Shown here: piece by piece, positions 44,124 to 52,963 of the stretch
Position numbering within the stretch: the stretch's first letter is position 1
How the letters are laid out: the number at the start of each line of letters is the position of its first letter
NCBI RefSeq assembly: GCF_024181725.1
Contig: NZ_CP028908.1
Location: forward strand, 2,965,501-3,029,500
Length of the DNA stretch: 64,000 nt
Reading direction: 5' to 3'
DNA from: Bradyrhizobium sp. WD16
GTDB lineage: Bacteria; Pseudomonadota; Alphaproteobacteria; Rhizobiales; Xanthobacteraceae
Notes under the pieces: generated by a model
What the model saw: the letters and a program-made list of their open reading frames with translations, nothing else
Databases searched by the model: none
What the model was told of the DNA's origin: nothing
Translations under genes and position numbers: made by a program

Positions 44124-44331
44124 TGCATCTCCGAAGGCGCAGGAGCTGCGCGCATGGATGCCATGCGATCGCAATCCGAACGTGACAGTGTCGTCATCTA
44201 TCCCCACCGCGGCGCAACATGGCCAGCCTTTCATAGCGCCCATCTCAACGAACAGTAGACAGACCGCTGGAATTCCGCATCTTATTCGCAGCTCAAGCCG
44301 GCGCATATGATCGGCACCAGGGAGGATGTTG

Positions 44332-45477
44332 ATGAAACTGACGAGACGCGATTTCTCCGCCTTGATGGCGGCAGGCCTGGCGACGCCGGCCGTGATGCGG
44401 ACCGCGGGTGCGCAGGGCGCGACGCTCAAGATCGGCATGACCGTGCCGGTGACCGGTCCGGCCGCCGAGGCGGGCAAATACGCGGTGAACGGCGCCAAGC
44501 TGGCGCTCGAGGCCATCAACAAGGCCGGTGGCGTGCTCGGCAAGAAGGTCGAACTCGTGATCGAGGACGATCAGACCACCAACCCTGGAATCGTGCTGGC
44601 CTTCTCCAAGCTCGCGGCCCAGTCCGACATCGTCGCATTTCTCGGCTCGATCCGCTCGACCCAGGTGCACGCCATGGCGCCGGACGTGCTCAAGCTCGGC
44701 AAGCCGGTAATGTTCGGCGGCACCGATCCGAACCTGACCAAGCTGGGCAATCCCTGGCTGTTCCGCTATCGGCCCAATGACAGCTATTCCGGCCGCGTCA
44801 TCGCCGATTATGGCGTTAATACGCTGGGCAAGAAGAAGTGGGCGATTGTCCACTCCACCGATGCCTTCGGCACCGCCGGCGGCAAGGCGCTGAGCGAAGC
44901 GTTGACCAAGCTTGGCGCGCCGGCGGTGCTCGATCAGGGCTATGCCAACCAGAGCCAGGACTTCACCCCGGTGGTGCTGGCCATCAAGCAGTCGGGCGCC
45001 GACATCCTCAGCTCGTATTTCACCTTCGAGAACGATCTCGGCATCTTTGCCCGGCAGTTGCGCCAGCTCGGCGTCAACATTCCCTGGGTCGGATCGCCCT
45101 CGATCGTCAACGTCACCGCGCTCAAGCTGGCGGGGCCGGCGCTCCACGGCACCTACGGCGTTGCCGACTATGCCGAGGATTCGACCGCAGCTTCGAAGGC
45201 CTTCGGCAAGGCCTATCGCGACGCCTACAAGGTGGCGCCGGACAACCAGAGCTCATGGCCCTACGACGCCATGAACGTGCTGTGCGCGGCGATCAACAAG
45301 GCGGGTTCGACCGAGCCGGAGAAGATCCGCCAGGCGATTCTCGCCACCAAGAAATTCCCCGGCGCCGAGGGCGAGTACAATTTCGACCAGAACGGCGACG
45401 GGCTGCACGGCTACAACATCGTGCGCAACGACAAGGGCAACATCGTCTTCGACAAGCACATTGAGTTTACTGACTGA
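44332..45477 (+). CDS. branched-chain-type ABC transporter substrate-binding protein (Tat-exported)
   Basis: A 381-residue periplasmic protein of the Leu/Ile/Val-binding family. The N-terminus MKLTRRDFSALMAAGLATPA carries a twin-arginine motif (TRRDF), so it is probably exported folded by Tat. The domain shows LKIGMTVPVTGPAAEAGKYA, the conserved KVELVIEDDQTTNPG and later GKALSEALTKLGAPAVLDQG. The start at 44332 is preferred over 44326 because AGGGAGG is 6 bp upstream. It leads an importer with LivH, fused LivM-LivG and LivF-like genes. Family members also bind aromatic acids and sugar acids, so the ligand need not be an amino acid. Confidence 0.87.
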   Translation: MKLTRRDFSALMAAGLATPAVMRTAGAQGATLKIGMTVPVTGPAAEAGKYAVNGAKLALEAINKAGGVLGKKVELVIEDDQTTNPGIVLAFSKLAAQSDIVAFLGSIRSTQVHAMAPDVLKLGKPVMFGGTDPNLTKLGNPWLFRYRPNDSYSGRVIADYGVNTLGKKKWAIVHSTDAFGTAGGKALSEALTKLGAPAVLDQGYANQSQDFTPVVLAIKQSGADILSSYFTFENDLGIFARQLRQLGVNIPWVGSPSIVNVTALKLAGPALHGTYGVADYAEDSTAASKAFGKAYRDAYKVAPDNQSSWPYDAMNVLCAAINKAGSTEPEKIRQAILATKKFPGAEGEYNFDQNGDGLHGYNIVRNDKGNIVFDKHIEFTD

Positions 45478-45585
45478 CGCGGTCTGGTGCAGCCGGCTTC
45501 CCTTGAAACGGGAGGCCGGTATCGCCCGGCGAAGCATTCGCCCGTTCCGCCGCCGCCCCGCGGCTCCTCGAACCATCGGTCGGTC

Positions 45586-46461
45586 ATGGATCTCGCCCTG
45601 CAGCTTCTCTTCACGGGCATCGGCATCGGCGCCGTCTACGCGCTGGTGGCGCTCGGCTTCGTGCTGATCTTCCGAGCGACCAACGTGGTGAATTTCGCCC
45701 AGGGCGAATTCTCCATGGTCGCCGCCTATCTCATGGTGGTGTTCGCCGTCGATCTCGGCTGGCCCTATTGGCTGTCGTTTCTGATCGCTTTGGCGGGCAT
45801 GGCGCTGCTCGGCGTCGTCTTCAATCTCGGCGTCTACTATCCGCTGCGTCACCGCAGCTTCCTGCCGGTGATCATCGCTACCATCGGCGCCTCGATCCTG
45901 CTCGCCAATTCGGTGCTGGCGATCTACGGCCCGCAGCCCCAGGTGCTGGAGGGCTGGTTCTCGACGCCGGGCCTGCAGCTCGGCCCGGTCTATCTCGACA
46001 GCCAGTATCTTCTGATCATCGCCGTGACCATCGCCATGGTCGCGTTCCAGTACTGGTTCTTCGAGCACACGCTGCTCGGCAAGAAGCTGCAGGCGACCTC
46101 CCAGGACAAGGAGATGGCCTCTCTGCTCGGCATCTCCGTCTCCTCCATGATCATGATCACCTTCGTCTATTCGGCTGTGCTCGGCGGCCTCGCCGGCATC
46201 CTGGTGGCGCCGATCCTGTTCGTCTCGATCCAGATGGGCTCGACGATCGCGCTCAAGGCCTTTGCCGCGACCATCATCGGCGGCTTCGGCGACGTCGCCG
46301 GCGCGATCATCGGCGGCCTCGCGCTCGGCATCATCGAGACCTTCGGCGCCGCCTATGTCTCGGTGCCCTACAAGGACGGTTTCGCCTTCCTGGTGCTGGT
46401 GGTGTTCCTGGTGTTCCGGCCTCAGGGCATCTTCGGTGAACGCGTCGCGGAGAAGGCATGA
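45586..46461 (+). CDS. branched-chain-type ABC permease, LivH-like
   Basis: A 291-residue membrane protein with the first helix QLLFTGIGIGAVYALVALGF and the typical RATNVVNFAQGEFSMVAAYL, plus the ATPase-contact region ATSQDKEMASLLGISVS near residue 170. The gene is 108 bp after the binding-protein gene. Its stop overlaps the next start (ATGA, 46458-46461). It forms the channel with the LivM part of the following protein. Confidence 0.9.
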   Translation: MDLALQLLFTGIGIGAVYALVALGFVLIFRATNVVNFAQGEFSMVAAYLMVVFAVDLGWPYWLSFLIALAGMALLGVVFNLGVYYPLRHRSFLPVIIATIGASILLANSVLAIYGPQPQVLEGWFSTPGLQLGPVYLDSQYLLIIAVTIAMVAFQYWFFEHTLLGKKLQATSQDKEMASLLGISVSSMIMITFVYSAVLGGLAGILVAPILFVSIQMGSTIALKAFAATIIGGFGDVAGAIIGGLALGIIETFGAAYVSVPYKDGFAFLVLVVFLVFRPQGIFGERVAEKA

Positions 46462-48239
46462 GCTCGTCCAGCGAAAACCTGAAACTGGGCGCGGCGGTGC
46501 CGCGCTCCACGCCGCTCCTCGTTCGCCATGCGCCGTATTTCATCCTTGCCGCGCTCGTCGCCGCCGCCGCGGCGCTGCTGCCGCTGGACGGCTATGTGCT
46601 GAACATCCTGATGCAGGCCTCGACCTTCGCCATCGCGGTGTTCGGGCTGTCGGTGGTGCTCGGCCTGTGCGGTCAGATCAACCTCGCCCAGGCCGCGTTT
46701 TTCGGCTTCGGCGCCTATGCGGTCGGGCTCGGCACCGCCGACTATCACCTCGATTTCTGGATCTGCCTCGGTGCCGGCGCGCTGGTGGCAGTGGCGTTCG
46801 GCGCCATCCTCGGCATGTCGACGCTGCGGCTCGGCGGCCATTACCTCGCCATGGTGACGATCTCGTTCCAGCAGATCGTCACCCTCGTCATGATCAACGC
46901 CATCCCGCTCACCCACGGGCCGGACGGCGTCGGCCAGATCGGCCGGCCGGCACTGCTCGCCGGACCGCAGGCCTATCTCGCCTTCTGCGTCGCGGCGCTG
47001 GCGGTGATCGGCTATCTCGTCTGGCATCTGCCCGATACCCGGATCGGGCGAGCGATGCGCGCGGTGCGCGATAACGAACTCGCCGCCAGCATCGCCGGCA
47101 TCGACGTCTACCGCACCAAGGTGGCGGCCTTCGCGCTCTCGGCGCTGCTCGGCGGCGTCGCCGGCGGGTTGTTCGCCGGCGGCTTTTCCTATGTCAGTCC
47201 CGATCAGTTCTCCTTCGCCGAATCCATCGTCTTCCTGACCATGGCGCTGCTCGGCGGCGCGGCCTCGCCGATCGGTTCGGTGATCGGCACCGGGCTGCTG
47301 ATCCTGATCCCGGAATGGCTGCGCGTCCTCAAGAGCCTGCCCGGGCTCTATCTCGCGATCTACGGCCTGTCGGTCATCCTGATCGTCCGCTTCATGCCCG
47401 ACGGCATCTGGGGCTTCGTCGAAGGCCTTGCCGCGCGCTGGCGGGCCAGGCCGGCAGCGCCGCCGGCGGCGCCGGCACTGCAGCTCGCGCCCGCCCGGAC
47501 CGGCGGCGACATGGTGCTGCAGGTGCGCGGGCTGTCGAAGCATTTCGGCGGACTGAAAGCGGTCGATCAGGTCGATATCGACGTGCGCCGCGGCGGCGTC
47601 CACGCCCTGATCGGCCCCAACGGTTCGGGCAAGACGACGACGCTCAACGTGCTGTCCGGGCTCTACAAGGCGACCGCCGGCAAGGTGATGCTGGACGGCG
47701 TCGACATCACCGCGATGCCGGCGCATCAGCGCACCATCGCCGGGCTGGGCCGCACCTTCCAGAACATCCGCCTGTTCAGGTCGATGACGGCGCTGGAGAA
47801 CGTCGTGATCGGCGCCGAGCGGCCGGGCAACACGCTGGTCGCCCATGGCGGCGAGGCCGAGCTCGAGACCCGCGCCATGGCGGCGCTGACCTTCGTCGGT
47901 CTCGGCAGCCGGGCCAACGAACTGGTGACGAGCTTCTCCTATGGCCACCAGCGACTGATCGAGATCGCGCGCGCTCTCGCCGGCAATCCGACGCTGCTGC
48001 TGCTGGACGAGCCCGCGGCTGGTCTCAATTCGACCGAGAAGCTCGAACTGCACGATCTCCTCAAGCGGATCGAGGCCCAGGGCCTGACCATTCTGATCAT
48101 CGATCATGACATGACGCTGGTCCGCGAAGCGGCCCAGCACATCACGGTGCTGAATTTCGGCCGGCGCATCGCCGACGGCGAATCGCTGGCCGTGCTGCAG
48201 CAGCCGGACGTGATCTCCGCCTATCTCGGGAGCGAATGA
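46458..48239 (+). CDS. fused LivM-like permease and LivG-like ATPase
   Basis: A 593-residue protein in which two usual subunits are joined. Residues about 1-325 are the LivM permease (VFGLSVVLGLCGQINLAQAA, GAYAVGLGTADYHLD, RAVRDNELAASIAGIDVYRT). A short Ala/Pro linker (ARWRARPAAPPAAPALQLA) follows. Residues about 353-593 are the ATPase: Walker A IGPNGSGKTTTLNVL near 385, signature SFSYGHQRLIEIARAL and Walker B LLLLDEPAAGLN. Such LivM-LivG fusions occur in several rhizobia. The start and stop both overlap neighbours by ATGA, so it is a tight operon. Confidence 0.9.
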   Translation: MSSSSENLKLGAAVPRSTPLLVRHAPYFILAALVAAAAALLPLDGYVLNILMQASTFAIAVFGLSVVLGLCGQINLAQAAFFGFGAYAVGLGTADYHLDFWICLGAGALVAVAFGAILGMSTLRLGGHYLAMVTISFQQIVTLVMINAIPLTHGPDGVGQIGRPALLAGPQAYLAFCVAALAVIGYLVWHLPDTRIGRAMRAVRDNELAASIAGIDVYRTKVAAFALSALLGGVAGGLFAGGFSYVSPDQFSFAESIVFLTMALLGGAASPIGSVIGTGLLILIPEWLRVLKSLPGLYLAIYGLSVILIVRFMPDGIWGFVEGLAARWRARPAAPPAAPALQLAPARTGGDMVLQVRGLSKHFGGLKAVDQVDIDVRRGGVHALIGPNGSGKTTTLNVLSGLYKATAGKVMLDGVDITAMPAHQRTIAGLGRTFQNIRLFRSMTALENVVIGAERPGNTLVAHGGEAELETRAMAALTFVGLGSRANELVTSFSYGHQRLIEIARALAGNPTLLLLDEPAAGLNSTEKLELHDLLKRIEAQGLTILIIDHDMTLVREAAQHITVLNFGRRIADGESLAVLQQPDVISAYLGSE

Positions 48240-48967
48240 TGGCCCTTCTCGAAGTCCGGGACCTGGTGGTTCGCTATGGCGAGATCGAAGCGCTGCGCGG
48301 CGTTTCGTTCGATGTCGAGGCCGGGCAGGTGGTGACGCTGCTCGGCTCGAACGGCGCCGGCAAATCGACGACGCTGCGGGCGATCTCCGGTCTCGCCGCG
48401 CCCGCCGCCGGCGACATCGTGTTCGAGGGCCGCTCGATCGCCGGCCGGCATCCCGAGGAGATCGTCCGTCTCGGCATCTCCCACGTACCTGAAGGCCGCC
48501 GGGTCTTTCCCGGCCTGACGGTGAAGGAGAACATCATGCTGGGTGGCTCCAACCGCCGGGCCGGCAAGGCGGAACTGGCGCGCGAGGCCGACGCCATGTT
48601 CGACCTGTTCCCCGATATCCGCGCCTTCGCCCATGCGCTCGGCTGGACGCTGTCAGGCGGCCAGTTGCAGATGGTCGCGGTGGCGCGCGGGCTGATGGCC
48701 AAACCCAAGCTGCTGCTGCTCGACGAGCCGTCGCTCGGGCTCGCGCCCGTGATCGTCCAGGCGGTGTTCCGCATCATCACCGAAATCCGCCGCCACACCA
48801 CCGTGCTGCTGGTCGAGCAGAACGCCCGCATGGGCCTGTCGGTGGCCGATCAGGGCTATGTGCTGGAAACCGGACGCCTCGCGCTCGGCGGCAAGCCCGA
48901 CGAGCTGTGGAGCAACGAGGCGATCGCCGCCGCCTATCTCGGCGGCCACGCCAAGGCGGCTGTATGA
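48236..48967 (+). CDS. branched-chain-type ABC ATP-binding protein, LivF-like
   Basis: A 243-residue ATPase, the second of the importer. Walker A is LLGSNGAGKSTTLR near residue 35, signature LSGGQLQMVAVARG and Walker B LLLLDEPSLGLAP. The LivF-type loop GISHVPEGRRVFPGLTVKEN is present. The ATG at 48236 overlaps the preceding stop; a second ATG at 48239 is possible. The stop codon is inside the first of four 14-bp tandem repeats that run on downstream. Confidence 0.9.
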   Translation: MMALLEVRDLVVRYGEIEALRGVSFDVEAGQVVTLLGSNGAGKSTTLRAISGLAAPAAGDIVFEGRSIAGRHPEEIVRLGISHVPEGRRVFPGLTVKENIMLGGSNRRAGKAELAREADAMFDLFPDIRAFAHALGWTLSGGQLQMVAVARGLMAKPKLLLLDEPSLGLAPVIVQAVFRIITEIRRHTTVLLVEQNARMGLSVADQGYVLETGRLALGGKPDELWSNEAIAAAYLGGHAKAAV

Positions 48968-49010
48968 AGGCTGCTGCATGAAGGCTGCCGTATGAAAGCT
49001 GCCGTATGAG
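48955..49010 (+). repeat. four 14-bp tandem repeats over the livF-like stop codon
   Basis: Units at 48955-48968, 48969-48982, 48983-48996 and 48997-49010 follow the pattern GGCTGCYGTATGAA with a few changes. Each contains TGA or ATGA, but because 14 is not a multiple of three the stops fall in different frames. The first unit carries the real stop at 48965-48967. The array looks like slippage of a 14-bp stretch at the gene end. It has no evident function. Confidence 0.7.
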
Positions 49011-49042
49011 GCAGTCCTTCCGGGTTTCGAACCGCCCCCAAC

Positions 49043-49062
49043 GTCGGCCCGTGCGGGCCGAC
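49043..49062. terminator. hairpin between the importer and the Ldh-family gene
   Basis: GTCGGCCCG and CGGGCCGAC form a perfect 9-bp stem around TG, 35 bp upstream of the Ldh-family start. It has no T-run, so if it acts as a terminator it is a weak one. It may instead be an RNA stabilising structure between genes that still share a transcript. Confidence 0.35.
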
Positions 49063-49096
49063 CAACACCAAGCATTGTGCCAGGACGCTATTCACG

Positions 49097-50182
49097 ATGG
49101 TCACCATTCCCTATCAGAAGCTGATCGACTTCGTTGCCGCGATCTTCCAGCGCGCCGGCTCTTCGCCGGCGGAGGCGCGGCGCATCGGCAGCTATCTGGT
49201 CACCGCCAATCTCACCGGCCATGACAGCCACGGCGTCATCCGCGTGCCGGTCTATATGCGATGGAAGACCAGCGGCGACGTGGTTCCCGACCGCACCGTC
49301 AAGCTGCTGGTCGACACGCCGTCGCTGGCGGTGATCGACGGCTGCTTCGGTTACGGCCAGACGGTCGGGCCGCAGGCGGTGGCGATCGGCATCGAGAAAT
49401 GCAAGAGCGCGGGCCTTGCCGCCATCACACTGCGCAATTCCGGTCATATCGGCCGAATCGGCGACTGGGCGGAAATGGCTGCCGCCGAGGGCCTGGTGTC
49501 GATTCATTTCGTCAATGCCGCCGGCTCGATCCTGGTGGCGCCGTTCGGCGGCGTCGATCGGCGCCTGTCCACCGCGCCCTATTGCGTCGGCATCCCGCGC
49601 CAGGGGCAGCCACCGATCGTGCTCGATTTCGCCACCTCGCTGGTGGCCGAAGGCAAGGTGCTGGTGGCGAGCCGCGGCGGCAAGAAGCTGCCGGCGGGGG
49701 CGCTCATCGCGCCCGACGGCACGCTGAGCGAGGATCCGGCGCTGCTCTACGGCCCCTTTGAGGCCGAGGGCCCGCGCGATCATTCGAAGGGCCGCGGTGC
49801 GATCAGCGCCTTCGGCGAACACAAGGGTTCCGGGCTGGCGCTGGTCTGCGAACTGCTCGGCGGCGCCTTGAGCGGCAACGGCGCGACCAGCGCGCCGCGC
49901 CGTTTCTCCAACGGCATGTTCGCGATCTATCTCGATCCCGAGCGGGTCGACATCGACAACTTCTTCGACGGCGAAATCACGCGTTATGTCGATTACTTCA
50001 AGGCCAGCCGGCCGGCCGCAGGAGTCGAGAGCGTGCTGATCCCAGGCGAGCCGGAGGCGCGCACCAGGGCCGAGCGCATGGCGAACGGCGTGCCGCTGCC
50101 CGACGACACCTGGGCGGCGATCGCCGCCGCCGCCCGCGATGTCGGCATAGCCGAGGCGGAGATCGTGCGGGTAACCGCATAG
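49097..50182 (+). CDS. Ldh-family (malate/L-lactate/ureidoglycolate) dehydrogenase
   Basis: A 361-residue NAD(P)-dependent oxidoreductase of the family without a Rossmann fold. Signatures include TANLTGHDSHGVIRVPVYMR near the N-terminus, the catalytic-His region LRNSGHIGRIGDWAEMAAAE and LVSIHFVNAAG. Members reduce or oxidise 2-oxo acids: malate, lactate, ureidoglycolate, 2,3-diketogulonate or delta-1-piperideine-2-carboxylate. It sits between the branched-chain-type importer and an HpcH/HpaI aldolase, which points to oxidation or reduction of a sugar-acid product. A ureidoglycolate role is possible given the purine genes further right. Confidence 0.85.
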   Translation: MVTIPYQKLIDFVAAIFQRAGSSPAEARRIGSYLVTANLTGHDSHGVIRVPVYMRWKTSGDVVPDRTVKLLVDTPSLAVIDGCFGYGQTVGPQAVAIGIEKCKSAGLAAITLRNSGHIGRIGDWAEMAAAEGLVSIHFVNAAGSILVAPFGGVDRRLSTAPYCVGIPRQGQPPIVLDFATSLVAEGKVLVASRGGKKLPAGALIAPDGTLSEDPALLYGPFEAEGPRDHSKGRGAISAFGEHKGSGLALVCELLGGALSGNGATSAPRRFSNGMFAIYLDPERVDIDNFFDGEITRYVDYFKASRPAAGVESVLIPGEPEARTRAERMANGVPLPDDTWAAIAAAARDVGIAEAEIVRVTA

Positions 50183-50285
50183 CGCGGGCGGCAAAAACCG
50201 CTATGCTCGCGTCGTCGTGCGACGATGGCGCACCGGAACAAAAATCACCAACGCGACAATTGGTCAGGGAAGGCTGGAAACGGCG

Positions 50286-51062
50286 ATGGCAAACAAGGTC
50301 AAGGAAATCTGGGCGTCGGGCAGGGCGGTGGTCAATGGCTGGCTGGCGATCCCGTCGGGCTTCTCCGCCGAGGTGATGGCGCAATGCGGCTTCGACAGCA
50401 TCACCGTCGACCTGCAGCATGGCGTGCAGGACTATCACTCCATGGTCCAGTGCTTTCAGGCCTTCGGCGGCCACCCGGTGACGCCGATGGTGCGCGTGCC
50501 ATGGAATGAGCCCGGGATCATCGGCAAGGTGCTCGATGGCGGCGCTTATGGCGTGATCTGCCCGATGGTGAATACCAAGGCGGAAGCCGAGGCATTCGTC
50601 GCCGCCTGCAAATATCCGCCCCACGGCAACCGCAGCAATGGCCCGATCCGCGCCGGGCTCTACGGCGATGCCGGCGCCTATCAGAAGACGGCCAATGACG
50701 AGGTGCTGTGCCTGCCGATGATCGAGACCCGCACCGCCGTGCAGAACATGGAGGCGATCCTCGACGTCGAGGGCCTTTCCGGCGTCTATATCGGTCCGTC
50801 CGATCTCGGCTTCTCCTACGGCCTCGTGCCCAAGCTCGACCGCGAGGAGCCGGAGATCCTGAAGATCTACGACAAGCTGCTCAAGGAATGCGACAAGCGC
50901 GGCATCTATCCCGGCATCCATTGCAGCGGCGCCACCGGCGCGGCGCGCAACATCGCCATGGGTTTCAAGCTGGTGACGCTGCTCAACGACAGCGGGCTGT
51001 TGGCACAGGCGGCCAAGGGCGCGGTGGCGCAGACCCGCAAGGATTCGGCCGGCCGCGCTTAA
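50286..51062 (+). CDS. HpcH/HpaI aldolase (class II pyruvate aldolase)
   Basis: A 258-residue metal-dependent aldolase. Markers are WLAIPSGFSAEVMAQCGFDS, VDLQHGVQDYHSMVQCFQAF, VRVPWNEPGIIGKVLDGGAY (the substrate-binding Arg), and the metal ligands in MIETRTAVQNMEAILDVEGL and YIGPSDLGFSYG. Family enzymes split 2-keto-3-deoxy sugar acids or 4-hydroxy-2-ketoacids into pyruvate and an aldehyde, as GarL and HpaI do. The start at 50286 begins the conserved domain. A UxaA/GarD-like dehydratase lies downstream, and the two could act in sequence on an aldarate; this is inference. Confidence 0.87.
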   Translation: MANKVKEIWASGRAVVNGWLAIPSGFSAEVMAQCGFDSITVDLQHGVQDYHSMVQCFQAFGGHPVTPMVRVPWNEPGIIGKVLDGGAYGVICPMVNTKAEAEAFVAACKYPPHGNRSNGPIRAGLYGDAGAYQKTANDEVLCLPMIETRTAVQNMEAILDVEGLSGVYIGPSDLGFSYGLVPKLDREEPEILKIYDKLLKECDKRGIYPGIHCSGATGAARNIAMGFKLVTLLNDSGLLAQAAKGAVAQTRKDSAGRA

Positions 51063-51079
51063 GGCAACCGGAACCAACG

Positions 51080-51240
51080 CTCGCTCCATCATCCCGAGGT
51101 GGCGCCAACCGGTCCGCGAAAGCGGCCGGATGACAAGCTCCGCGCCCTCGAAGGATGAACGGCCGCAGGGATCACGCCGGCCACGTCGCCCTTCGAGGCC
51201 CGCTGCGCGGGCGCCTCAGGGTGACGTGGAGAAACACTTC
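51080..51240. repeat. REP-like intergenic repeat (degenerate)
   Basis: The 270-bp gap before the dehydratase gene contains a stretch with TCATCCCGAGGTGGCGCC, CCTCGAAGGATGA, GCCCTTCGAGGCCCGCTGCG and CTCAGGGTGACG. These words recur, from memory, as a common dispersed palindromic repeat in Bradyrhizobium-like genomes. The ends TCATCCCGAGGTG and CGCCTCAGGGTGA are roughly inverted copies of each other. A separate tandem pair follows at 51241. Confidence 0.55.
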
Positions 51241-51274
51241 GTTCATCCGCCATTTTGGTTCATCCGCCATTTTG
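51241..51274. repeat. two perfect 17-bp tandem repeats
   Basis: The word GTTCATCCGCCATTTTG occurs twice in a row, at 51241-51257 and 51258-51274, about 60 bp upstream of the dehydratase start. A tandem pair at this distance could be a regulator binding site, but it may be simple duplication. Confidence 0.6.
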
Positions 51275-51332
51275 GGCGTTCGCGATCTGATGCTTCGCCT
51301 TATGGCTCACCACATCATCTGCCGGAGGTCTC

Positions 51333-52856
51333 ATGTCTGCGCCGCTTGTTATTCGCCTTCATCCCGACGACAGCGTGGTGATCGCCCGCGCGACGCTGCT
51401 GCCGGGGACCGTCGTCGCCGATGGCATCACTGCCAGCGATCGGGTTCCCGCCGGGCACAAGGTCGCGGTGAGGCCGGTCGCGCAAGGCGAGCCGGTGCGC
51501 CGCTACGGCCAGATCATCGGCTTCGCCACCGCGCCGATCGCGCCGGGCCAGCATGTTCACACCCATAACTGCGGCATGGGCGACTTCGCCAAGGATTACG
51601 CCTATGGCGTCGACGCCAGGCCGACGCCGCAGGTCGAGGTGCCCGCGACCTTTCAGGGTATCCGTCGGCCGGACGGCCGGGTCGCCACCCGCAACTACAT
51701 CGGCATCCTCACCAGCGTGAATTGCAGCGCCCATGTCGCCTCGGTCGTCGCCGACATGTTTCGCCGCAATCCCTTCACCGGCGACGATCCGCTGGCCGAT
51801 TTCCCCAATGTCGACGGCGTCGTGGCGCTGACCCACAAGACCGGCTGCGGCATGGCGCTGGACGAGCCGCTTGCCTTGCTGCGGCGGACGCTCGGCGGCT
51901 ATGCCCGGCACGCCAATTTCGCCGCGGTGGTCGTCATGGGGCTCGGCTGCGAGGTCAACCAGATCGGCGGGCTGATGACCGAGCAGAAGCTGGCCGGCCG
52001 GCTGCGTGAGCTCGAGATCCAGTCGATCGGCGGCACCCGCAAGACCGTCGAGGCCGGCGTCGCCTTCGTTCGCGAGGCACTGGCCGACGCCAACAAGGTC
52101 CAGCGCGAGACGGTGCCGGTGTCCGAACTCACCGTGGCGCTGCAATGCGGCGGCTCCGACGGCTATTCCGGCGTCTCGGCCAATCCGGCGCTCGGCGCCG
52201 CCAGCGACCTCGTGGTCCGTCACGGCGGCACGGTGATCCTGTCTGAGACGCCGGAGACCTACGGCGCCGAGCATCTGTTGACGCGCCGCGCCGTGAGCCG
52301 CGACGTCGGCGAGAAGCTGGTCGGCCTGATGCGCTGGTGGGAGGCGTATGCCGCCCGCGAGGGCGCCGAGATGAATGCCAATCCAAGCCCCGGCAACAAG
52401 GCCGGCGGCCTCACCACCATCCTGGAGAAGTCGCTCGGCGCCATGGCCAAGGCCGGCTCGACCAATCTGGTGGACGTGCTGCATTACGCCGAGCCGGTCA
52501 TCAAGAAGGGCTTCGTCTTCATGGATACGCCGGGTTACGACCCGGTGGCGGCCACCGGTCAGGTCGCCGGCGGCGCCAACCTCGTCTGCTTCACCACCGG
52601 CCGCGGCAGCGTGTTCGGCTGCAAGCCGGCGCCGTCGATCAAGCTCGCCACCAACACGCCGATGTACCAGCGGATGGAAGACGACATGGACATCAATTGC
52701 GGCACGATCCTCGACGGCGAGGAGGGCGTGGCGCAATGCGGCCAGCGCATCTTCGATCAGATGCTGCGCGTGGCGTCCGGCGAGCGCACCAAGAGCGAGA
52801 GCTTCGATTTCGGCAGCGACGAGTTCGCCCCCTGGGTGCTCGGCGCGACGATGTAG
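51333..52856 (+). CDS. UxaA family altronate/galactarate dehydratase
   Basis: A 507-residue sugar-acid dehydratase with both usual parts. The N-terminal SAF domain (about 1-80) has PAGHKVAVRPVAQGEPVRRY and ends in QHVHTHN. The C-terminal catalytic part has GVVALTHKTGCGMALDE, VVMGLGCEVNQIGGLMTEQK, LTVALQCGGSDGYSGVSANP and the late cysteine region VCFTTGRGSVFGCKPAPSIK. UxaA acts on D-altronate and GarD on galactarate; both remove water using iron. The length fits full-length UxaA/GarD. Following the aldolase, it would supply a 2-keto-3-deoxy sugar acid. Confidence 0.87.
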   Translation: MSAPLVIRLHPDDSVVIARATLLPGTVVADGITASDRVPAGHKVAVRPVAQGEPVRRYGQIIGFATAPIAPGQHVHTHNCGMGDFAKDYAYGVDARPTPQVEVPATFQGIRRPDGRVATRNYIGILTSVNCSAHVASVVADMFRRNPFTGDDPLADFPNVDGVVALTHKTGCGMALDEPLALLRRTLGGYARHANFAAVVVMGLGCEVNQIGGLMTEQKLAGRLRELEIQSIGGTRKTVEAGVAFVREALADANKVQRETVPVSELTVALQCGGSDGYSGVSANPALGAASDLVVRHGGTVILSETPETYGAEHLLTRRAVSRDVGEKLVGLMRWWEAYAAREGAEMNANPSPGNKAGGLTTILEKSLGAMAKAGSTNLVDVLHYAEPVIKKGFVFMDTPGYDPVAATGQVAGGANLVCFTTGRGSVFGCKPAPSIKLATNTPMYQRMEDDMDINCGTILDGEEGVAQCGQRIFDQMLRVASGERTKSESFDFGSDEFAPWVLGATM

Positions 52857-52963
52857 GCCCCAAAGCGGCGGGCCCAGGGCGCGCCGGGCCGGCCGCCGCT
52901 TGCGCCGGCGGCCGGCAGGCGCCTATGTAGGGCAGCTTTTCGATCTTGTAGCGAGCTGCCCCG

